A stretch of DNA of 64,000 nt from Phaseolus vulgaris (taxonomy: Eukaryota; Streptophyta; Magnoliopsida; Fabales; Fabaceae), in assembly GCF_000499845.2 (NCBI RefSeq), contig NC_023758.2, positions 24,045,366 to 24,109,365 of the forward strand. Direction: 5' to 3'. The position numbers were made by a program, and so were the translations under genes. Each line of letters begins with the position of its first letter. Position 1 is the stretch's first letter. The notes under the pieces were generated by a model, which searched no databases, was not told the origin of the DNA, and saw only the letters and a program-made list of their open reading frames with translations. This document shows positions 47,508-57,937 of this stretch, in pieces.

Positions 47508-48709
47508 TGTACCGTCCCGTTCCCGGGCGTTGACCAAAGTCAAAGTCAAAGTCAACACTAATTCAAAAGTCAGCATATGGTGGGACCCCTAAAGGGTCCC
47601 TAGGGTAGAAAGTCAACAGGTTGACCGCTTGAGGCGTCGCCAGGCATGGGTGTCGCCAGGAGTAGGCGTCGCCAGGGTGAGGCATCGCCAAGGAGTGGCG
47701 TCGCCAAGTTTAGGCGTCGTCGGGTTAAGGCTTCGCCAGGATAAGGCCTCAACGGTGTCACCCACGGGTAGGAAAGATCGTGGAGGGGGCGACACCACGA
47801 GAGGCCCCAGTACCTTAGAACAATAATAAAGAAAAGAGACAGGTGGGTTCAAGGCCATAGTTCTAGTACTAGTGAGGAGTAACCTGACTTGTGAAGTACC
47901 CACGCCACCTCTGGGAGAACCCTGGAACAGATACGACCCATGATAGGGCCACGCCCAGGGGCGAGCCATGTGCATGGTACGAGAGAAAGGTAGACACACT
48001 CCTAGGGTAAGTGACTAGAGGTTGGGGTGCATGAGTTGGCACCCAAAAAGTCACCCCCTTGCACCAGATGCACTTCGAGAAAGGAGGACTTACACGATGG
48101 ATTATCCCTAAGCTGGGTTACGAAGCTGTAAGGGTCTCCACACAGAATAACGATCAAGTCAGAAGAACACGTGACAGTAATCACTAGATCATCAATGTTT
48201 TCCTGAAATTTCGCTAAGGTACGCATTGATTTAGTTTACGTTTCGAACGCTTTAAAGCACTTTCAATGCTTTAAATTCTTTAAACGTTTTAAACGCGTTG
48301 AACGTGTTTATACGCTTTAAATGCGCTTTAAGACGCCTTAAATGCTTTAGACATTAAAAGGGGCTTTAGACGTTTGGGACAAGGGGGGCTTTTGAGTTCT
48401 CAGTTTTACACACACAAACCCCAGTTGTTTTGCTCGCACAACCACTGTATGCACATGCAATTAGGGAAGAAAGCACTAGTTATCCAGTTATTTGACCACC
48501 TTCGAGCATCTAGGCACGATACTCCGAACAGAGGTGTATCGCATTTGATGTTTCTCGCCAGCTGACTTGATCGTCGGAGTGCAAACGGCCGCGAGGGCGC
48601 CCCTTTGATCACTTCTTTTCAGGTACACACTAACGGTGCAGAACGAAGGTGCCCTAGCTCGCATGGATAAGCCACGCGGAAAGACGTCCCTTGTCAATCG
48701 GCGGGAACA
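47508..48709 (+). mobile_element. solo LTR 'c', Tat/Ogre-like (1,202 bp)
   Basis: Starts TGTACCGTCCCG, ends TCGGCGGGAACA, flanked by GCACC (47503-47507) and ACACC (48710-48714), a target duplication with one change. It shares ends, the U5 motif (48562-48581) and a GGCGTCGCC-type repeat stretch (47630-47720) with LTR 'b', but is clearly diverged, so it is a related family or an older copy. The TATA region is degraded. Confidence 0.85.
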
Positions 48710-51700
48710 ACACCATCAAAGTTGTTGCTAGTAATAATATTGATGCTACCATCAATGTTGTTGGTTGTAATAATACTGATGGAACCATCAGTGTTGTTGC
48801 TAGTAATAATACTGATGGTACCATCAGTGTTGTTGGTAGTAATAATACTGATGGTACCATCAGTGTTATTGATAGTAATAATACTGATAGTACCATCAGT
48901 ATTGATGGTAGTAATAATACTGATGCTACCATCAGTGTTTTTGGTAGTAATAATACTGATGGGACCATCAATGTTGTTGGTAGTAATAATACTGATGGTG
49001 CCATCAGTGTTGATGGTAGTAGGAATACCGGTGGTACCATCTGTGTTGTTGGGAGTAATAATACTTATCGTACCATCACTGTTTTTGGAAGTCATAATAT
49101 TGATGGTACCATCAGTGTGGATGGTAGTAATAATACTGATGCTACCATCACTTTCAATGCTAGTAATAAAAGTGATGATACCATCAGTGTTGTTGGTAGT
49201 AATATTTCTGATGGTACCATCAGTGTTGATGGTAGTAATACTACTGATGGTACCGTTAGTATTGATGGTTGTAATAGTACTGATTGTACCATCAGTGTTG
49301 ATGGTAGTAATAGTACTGATGGTACCAACACGGTTGATGGTAGTAACAGTACTTATGGTACCATCACTGTTAATGGTAGTAATACTACTGATGGTACTAT
49401 CAGTGTTGATGGTAGTAATACTACTGATGGTACCATTAGTATTGATAGTAGTAAAAGTAGTGATGGTACCATCAGTGTTGATGGTAGTAGAAGTACTGAT
49501 GATGATAATAATACTGATGCTACCATCAGTGATGATGGGAGTAATAATACTGATGGTACCATCACTGTTGTTGGCAGTAATAATACAGATGGTACCATCA
49601 GTGTTGTTGGTAGTAATAATATTGATGGTACCAACTGTGTTGTTGGTAGTAAAAATACTGATGTACCATCAGTGTTGTTTGTAGTAATAATACTGATGGC
49701 ACAATCAATGTTGTTGCTAGTAATAATACTGATGGTACCATCAGTGTTTTTGGTAGTAATAATACTGATGGTACCATCAGTGTTGATGGTAGTAATAATA
49801 CTGATGGTACCATCAGTGTTCATGGTACTATCAGTGTTAATGGTAGTAATAATATTGATGCTACCATCAGTGTTTTTGGTAGTAATAATACTAATGGGAC
49901 CATCAGTGTTGTTGGTAGTAATAATACTGATGGTACCATCAGTGTTGATGGTAGTAGGAATACTGATGGTACCATCTGTGTTGTTGGGAATAATAATAGT
50001 TATCGTACCATCAGTGTTTTTGGAAGAAATAATATTGATGGAACCATCAGTGAGAATGGTAGTAATAATACTGATGGTACCATCACTTTCAATGCGAGTA
50101 ATAAAAGTTATGGTACCATCAGTGTTCTTGGTAGTAATAATTCTCATGGTACCATCAGGATTGATGGTAGTAATACTACTGATGGTAACATTAGTATTGA
50201 TGGTTGTTATAGTACTGATGGTACAATCAGTATTGATGGTAGTAATAGTACTGATGGTACCAGTACTGTTGATGGTAGTAATAGTACTGATGGTACAATC
50301 ACTGTTGATGGTAGTAATACTACTGATGGTACTATCAGTGTTGATGGTAGAAATACTACTAATGGTACCATTAGTATTGATGGTAGTAATAGTAGTGATG
50401 GTCCCATCAGTGTTAATGGTAGTCGAAGTATTGATGGTACCATCAGTGTTGATGGTAGTAATAATACTTATAGTACCAACAGTGCTGATGGTAGTAATAA
50501 TACTGATGCTACCATCAGTGTTGATGGGAATAATAATACTAAAGGTACAATCAATGTTGTTGGCAGTAATAATACTGATGGTACCAACTGTGTTGTTGGT
50601 AGTAAAAATACTAATGGTACCAATAATGTTGATGGTAGTAATAATACTGATACTAACATCAGTGTTGAAGGGACTAACAATAGTAACGGTACCGTCAGTG
50701 TTGTTGGTAGTAATAATACTGATATTACCATTAGTGTTGTTGGTAGTAATAATACTGATGGTACCAACTGTGTGGAGGGTAGTAATAATACTCATGGTAC
50801 CATCAGTGTTGATGGTAGTAATAATACTGATGGTAGCATCAGTGTTATTGGTAGTAATATACTAATGGTACCATCAGTGTTGTTGGAAGTAATAATACTG
50901 ATGGTACCATCAGTGTTGAAGGGACTAATAATAGTAACGGTACCATCAGTATTGTTGGCAGTAATAATACTGATGTTACTATCAGTGTTGTTGGTAGTAA
51001 TAATACTGATGGTACCAACGGTGTGGAGGGTAGTAATACTACTCATGGTACCATCAGTGTTGATGGTAGTAATAATACTGATGGTAGCATCAGTGTTATT
51101 GGTAGTAATATACTAATGGTACCATCAGTGTTGTTGGAAGTAATAATACTGATGGTACCGTCAATGTTGTTGGTAGTAATAATACTGATGGTACAATCAG
51201 TGTGAATGGTAGGAATAATACTGATGGTACCATCAGTGTTGTTAGGAGTACAAATACCGATGTTACCATCTCTGTTGTTGGGAGTAATAATATTGAAGGT
51301 ACTACCAGTGTTGTTGGTAATAATAATACTAGTGGTACCATAAGTTTCGAAGGTATTAATAATACTGATGGTACTATCAGTGTTGTTGCTAATAATAATA
51401 CTGATGGTACGATCAGTGTGTTTGGTAGTAATAATTCTGATGGTACCATCAGTGTTGATGGTAATAAGACTACTGATGGTACCATCACTGTTGATGATAG
51501 TAATAATACTGATAGTAGCATCAGTGTTGTTAATAGAAATAATATTAATGGTACCATCGGTGTTGATGGTAATAATATCACTTATGGTACCATCAGTGTT
51601 GATGGTAATAATAATGCTAATGCTACCAACAATTTTGTTGGTAGTAAAAATACTGATGGTACAATCATTGTTGATGGTAGTAATAATACTGATGGTACCA

Positions 51701-54452
51701 TTAGTGTTGTTGGTAGTAATAATACTTATGGTACCATCAGTGTTGTTGGTTGTACCATCAGTGTTGATGGTAGTAATAATACTAATGGTACCATCAATGT
51801 TTATGGTAGTAGTAATACATATGGTACCATCAGTATTGTTGGGAGTAATAATACTGATGGTACCATCAGTGTTGATGGTAGTAATAATACTAATGGTACC
51901 ATAAATGTTTATGGAAGTAGTAATACAGATGGTACCATCAGTATTGTTTGGAGTAATAATACTGATTGTACCATCTATTTTGTTGGTAGTAATGATACTG
52001 ATAGTACCATTAGTGTTGTTGGTAGTAATAATACTGATGGTAGTAATAATATTGATGGTACCATCAGTGTTGATGGTACCATTAGTGTTTTTGGTAGTAG
52101 TAATACTAATGGTCCCATCAGTGTTGGTAGTAATAATACTGATGGGACCATCAGTGTTGATGATAGTAGTAATACTGATGGTACCATCAGTGTTGTTGGT
52201 AGTAATAATACTAATGGTACCATCAGTGTTGATGGTAGTAATAATACTTATGTTACCATTAGTGCTGATGGTATAAACAATCTTGATGGTACCATCAATG
52301 TTGTTGGTAGTAATAATATTGATGGCACCATCAGTGTTGTTGCTAGTAATAATACTGATAGTACCATTAGTGTTCTTGATAGTAATAATACTGATGCTAC
52401 AATCAGTGTTGATGGTACTAATAATATTGATGGTACCATCAGTGTCGATTGTAGTAATAATACTGATGGTACCAGCAATGTTTTTGGTAGTAGTAATACT
52501 GATGGTACCTTCAGTGTTGTTGGTTGTAATAATACTAATTGTACCATCAATGTTGATGATAGTAGTAATACTGATGGTTCCATCTATGTTGTTGGGAGTA
52601 ATAATACTGATGGTACCATCAGTGTTGTTGGTAGTAATAATACTAATGGTACCATCAGTCTTGATGGTAATAATATTACTTATGGTACCATCAATTTCGA
52701 TTGTAATAATAATACTGATGGTACCATCAGTGTTGTTTGTAGTAATAATTTTGATGGTACCATCAGTGTTGATTGTAGTAATACTACTAATGGTACCTTT
52801 AGTATTGATGGTAGTAATAGGACTGATGGTACCATCAGTGTTGATGGTAGTAATAGTGATGATGGTAGCATCAGGTTTGATGGGATTAATAATACTTTTG
52901 GTACCATTAGTCTTGTTGGAAATAATAAAGTTGATGGTACCATCAGTGTGGGTGGTAGTAATAATACTGATGGTACCATTAGTGTTGTCGTGTTTTTGGG
53001 ACTAATAATATTGATGGTAGCAACAATGTTGTTGTTAGTAATAAGACTGATCGTAATATCTGTGTTGATGGTAGAAATAATACTGATGGTACCATCAGTG
53101 TTGTTGGTAGTAATAATACTGATGGTACCATCAGTGTTAATGGTAGTAATAATACTGATGGTACCATCCGTATTGATGGTAGTAGTAATACTGATGGTAC
53201 CATCTATGTTGTTGGGAGTAATAACACTGATGGTAGCATCAGTGTTGATGGTAGTAGTTATAGTGATGGTTCCATCTGTGTTGTTGGGAGTAATAATACT
53301 GATGGTACCATCAATGTTGATGGTAGTAGTAATACTGATGGTTCCATTTGTGTTGTTGGGAGTAATAATACTGATTGTACCATCAATGTTGTTGGTAGCA
53401 ATAATACTAATGGTACCATCATTGTTGTTGGTAGTATTAATATTGATGGTACCATCAATGTTGTTGGTAGTAATAATACTCATGGTACCATCAATGTTGT
53501 TGGTAGTAATAATACTGTTGGTACCATCAGTGTTGTTGGTAGTAATAATACTCATGGTACCATCAGTATTGATGGTAGTAATAATACTGATGGTGTCATC
53601 TGTGTTGTTGGTAGTAATAATACTAATGGTACCATCAGTGTTGATGGGAGTAATAATATTGATGGTACCATCAATGTTGTTAGAAGTAATAATACTGATG
53701 GTAGCATCAGTGTTGTTGGTAGTAATAATATTGGTGGTACCAACAGTGTTATTGGTAGTAATAATACTGATGGTACCATTAGTGTTGATGGTAGTAATAA
53801 TACTGATGGTACCATCAGTGTTGATGGTACCATTAGTGTTGATGGTAGTCGTAATACTGATGGTACTATCAGTATTGTTGGGAGTAATAATACTGATGGT
53901 ACCATCAGTGTTGTTGGTAGTAATTATATTGATGGTACCATCAGTGTTGTTGGTAGTAATAATACCAATGGTACCAACTGTGTTGTGCGTAGTAATATTA
54001 CTGATAGTACCAACAATGTTGTGGTAGTAATTATACTGATGGTACCATCGGTGTTCATGGGAGTAATAATATTGATGGTACCATCAGTGTGGTTGGTAGT
54101 AATAATACTGATGGCACTATCAGTGTTGTTTCTAGTAATAATATTGATGCTACCATCAGTGTTTTTGGAAGTAATAATACTGATGGGACCATTAGTGTTG
54201 ATGGTAGTAGTAATACCGACGGTACCATACGTGTTGTTGGTAGTAATAATACTGATGGTACCAACTGTGTTGTTGGTAGTAATAATACTAATGGGACCAT
54301 CACTATTGTTGTTAGTAATAATAGTGATTGTACTAATAGTGTTGTTGGTAACAATAATACTGATGGTACCATTAGTGTTGATGGTAGTAAAAATACTGAT
54401 GGAACCATCAGTTTCGATGGTAGTAATAATACTGATGGTACCATAAGTGTTG

Positions 54453-55567
54453 TGTTAGAATATATGGCCTTAAACGAGAGGGGGGGTGAATTGTTTAAGA
54501 TGGATTTTCGTAAACTTTTAAGCCTAGAATGAAAAATACTTGAAGAAAACCTTGACTAAGAATTCAGTTTTTCAAAACATAAAGCGAAAGCACAATATTG
54601 GAAAAAAAAATCGGTTGTTTTACCATAACAATCGGTTGTTTATACCTGTTTTTAATTGACAAAACTGAATTGAAAGAGATAGGGATAGAGAAATTGTACA
54701 CAGTTGTTTATACTGGTTCACTCCAAATCAGGAGCTACATCCAGTCTTCTCAGAAACCCTGAGGATATCCACTAAGCAATCACCACTTGACAGCTTACAC
54801 AACAACCAAGAGAATGACCTTGAACACCTCAAGAAACACACTCTCCTTGGCCAACACTAAGATTGCTGATCTTGAACACCTCAAGAACACACAACCAATC
54901 TCAGTAAAACACAGAAACGAAATTGTTCAACAGAGTACAAGGATTACACTTGTTACAGAAGATAATCTGAAATCAATACAAGCAGAATCATATTCCATCA
55001 CTTTGATCAATCACAAACAACTTAGCGATCTCAACACTTTGAAAAACTCTCTTAGAAAAACTTTGTCAAAGATTCTTAATTCTTAAATTTGTTTTTCTGA
55101 ATATATTCAAAGATGTAGTTTGTTATCAAATCTTAACAAACTCTTAAATTGCATTAAAAGATTGGTCAAAGCATTTAATGACTGGAGCGTAAGCAGTTAA
55201 ATCATTTAAAGCTCAGTCAAAGAAAACAGTTTTTCTGTTATGGTCCCAAAACAAACAATCGGTTGTTTCCTCGAATAAATCGTTTGTTTTGGTACTTAAC
55301 AGTTTAACCATTCAAAACAATTTTCAAACTTTTTCTCAAAACACCTAAGTACAAACAATCGGTTGTTTTTACTTAGTTTGAAATCATTTTGTTTTCACAA
55401 AGATTGAGAATGCTTATGCTTTAGATTTAATCATAGGGTGGATTACAACATATAAACTACCCCAGAACAAAGCTTAAACCAGCACAGCAACATCAAGCAC
55501 AACAGAGGCTTCAACATCCTTCAAAGGATTTGGATTCTTCAAAGCTTAAACACCACATGGTTCAACA
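54453..55567 (-). mobile_element. solo LTR 'd', copia type (1,115 bp)
   Basis: Plus-strand start TGTTAGAATATATGG and end GGTTCAACA, flanked by TGTTG on both sides (54448-54452 and 55568-55572). Read on the minus strand it goes TGTTGAACC ... TTCTAACA, with TTCACCCCCCCTCTC near the end, closely resembling the end of the SIRE-type LTR (TTCACCCC...CTCTAACA). It carries four copies of CGGTTGTTT (54612, 54633, 55260, 55361). Confidence 0.85.
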
Positions 55568-57937
55568 TGTTGTTGGTAGTAATAATACTGATGGTACCAT
55601 CAATGTTGTTGGTAGTAATAATACTGATGGTACCATCAGTTTTGTTGGTAGTAATAATACTGATGGTACCATCAATGTTGTTGGTAGTAATAATTTTGAT
55701 GGTACCATCAGTGTTGATGGTAGTAATAATACTGATGGTAGCATCAGTGTTGTTTGTAGTAATAATACTAATGGTACCATCAGTGTTGATGGTAGTAATA
55801 TTACTAAAGGTAATATCAGTGTTGATGGTAGTAATAATACTGATAGTACCAACAATGTTGTTGCTAGTAATAATACTGATGGTACCATAAGTGTTGATAG
55901 TAGCAATACTACTGATGGTACCATAAGTGTTGATGGTAGTAATCATATTGATGGTACCATCAGTGTTGATGGGAGTAATAATACTGATGGTCCCATCAGT
56001 GTTCTTGGCAGTAATAATACTGATGGTCCCATCAGTGTTCTTGGCAGTAATAATAATGATGGTACCAACAGTGTTGTTGGTAGTAATAATATTGATGGTA
56101 CCATCAGTGTTGATGGTAGTAATGATACTAACGGTACCATCAATGCTGATGGTAGTAGTAATATTGATGGTACCTTCTGTATTGTTGGGAGTAATAATAT
56201 TGATGGTACCATTAGTGTTGTTGGTAGTAATAATACTGATGGTACCATCAGTGTTGATGGTAGTAATAATATTGACGGTACCATCAATGTTGATGGTAGT
56301 AGTAATATTGATGGTACCTTCAGTATTGTTGGGAGTAATAATACTGATGGTACCATCAGTGTTGTTGGTAATAATAATACTGATGGTACCATCAGTGTTG
56401 ATGGTAATAATAATACTGATTATACCATCAGTATTGATGGTAGTAATAATACTGATGGTACCATCAGTGTTGTTGGTTGTAATAATGCTGATGGCACCAT
56501 CAATGTTGTATTTAGTAATAATATTGATGGTACCTTCAGTGTTGTTGGTAGTAATAATTTTGATTGTACGATCAGTGTTGATGGTAGTAATAATACAGAT
56601 GGTACCATAAGTGTTGATGGTAGTAATAATATTGATGCTACCATCAGTAGTTTTGGTAGTAATAATACAAGTGAGACCATCAGTGTTGTTGGTAGTAATA
56701 ATATTGATTGTACTATCAGTGTTGATGGTAGTAGTAATATTGATGGTACCATCTGTGTTGTTGGGAGTAATAATACTGATCGTACCATCAGTGTGTTTGG
56801 AAGTAATTATACTGATGGTACCATCAGTGTGAATAGTAGTAATAACACTGATGGTACCATCAGTTTCGATGCTAGTAATAATACTGATGGTATCATCAGT
56901 GTTGCTGGTAGTTATAATTTTGATGGTACCATCAGTGTTGATGGTAGTAATAGTAGTAATGGTACCAGCACTATTGATGGTAGTAATAGTACTAATGGTA
57001 CCATCAGTGTTGATTGGAATAATACTACTGATGGTACTATCAGTGTTGATGGTGGTAATACTACTGATGGTACCATTAATATTGATGGTAGTAATAATAC
57101 TGATGGTAGCATCAGTGTTGATGGTAGTAATAATACTGATGCTACCATCAGTAGTTTTGGTAGTAATAATACAGGTGGGACCATCAGTGTTGTTGGTAGT
57201 AATAATACTGATTGTACCATCAGTGTTTTTGGAAGTAATAATACTGATGGTACCATCAGTGTGGATGGTATTAATAATACTGATGGTACCATCAGTTTCG
57301 ATGCTAGTAATAATATTGATGGTACCATCAGTGTTGCTGGTAGTTATAATTCTGATGGTACCATCAATGTTGATGGTAGTAATAGTACTAATGGTACCAA
57401 CACTATTGATGGTAGTAATAGTACTGACGGTACCATCAGTGTTGATTGTAGTAATACTACTGATGGTACTATTAGTGTTGATGGTGGTAATACTACTGAT
57501 GGTACCATTAATATTGATGGTAGTAATAATACTGATGGTACCATCAGTGCTGTTGGTAGTAATAATATTGATGGTACCATCAGTGTTGTTGGTAGTAATA
57601 ATACTGATGTTACCATTAGTGTTGTTGGTAGTAATAATACTGATTGTACCATCAGTGTTGATGGTAGTAATAATATTGATGGTACCATCAGTGTTGTTGG
57701 CAGTAATAATACTGATGGTACCATCAGTGTTGTTGGTAGTAATAATTTTGATTGTACCATCAGTGTTGTTGGTAGTAATAATTTTGATTGTACCATCAGT
57801 GTTGTTGGTAGTAATAATACTGATGGTAGCATCAGTGTTGATGGCGGTAATATTACCGATGGTACCATCAATGTTGATGGTTATAATAATATTGATGGTA
57901 CCATCAGTTTCGATGATAGTAATAATACTAATGGAGG

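Larger units (their letters stand above)
32283..57937. repeat. 36-bp minisatellite array, about 480 units, broken by LTR insertions
   Basis: The consensus unit has two halves of 18 bp: GTTGTTGGTAGTAATAAT (or GTTGATGG...) and ACTGATGGTACCATCAGT. The second half is a perfect palindrome centred on GGTACC (KpnI site). Array segments are 32283-34761, 35782-36420, 37549-39486, 40507-41145, 42274-44455, 46065-47507, 48710-54452 and 55568-57937, together about 17.4 kb. Units differ by point changes (for example ACC ATC to ACC AAC, GAT to AAT or CAT), and most changes alter the encoded residue in every open frame. The period is kept almost perfectly; rare 18-bp half units and an 8-bp loss occur. Long ORFs here (for example 51202-54027, 55530-58022, 42689-44470 plus; 37922-39295, 49353-50795 minus) are by-products. 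I do not know this repeat from the literature. Confidence 0.97.

Noticed and set aside
47629..47999. ORFs in LTR 'c'
   Set aside because: Same explanation as for LTR 'b'; short repeats in an LTR.
51202..54027. 941-codon plus-strand ORF (and similar long ORFs at 55530-58022, 33113-34792, 42689-44470, 46052-47500, 48691-50865) as repeat-protein genes
   Set aside because: They are products of the 36-bp period and stop-free codon composition, run through indels into other open frames, differ mainly by replacements and have counterparts on the opposite strand.
32283..57937. CRISPR-like array
   Set aside because: There are no spacers; units are contiguous tandem copies in a plant genome.
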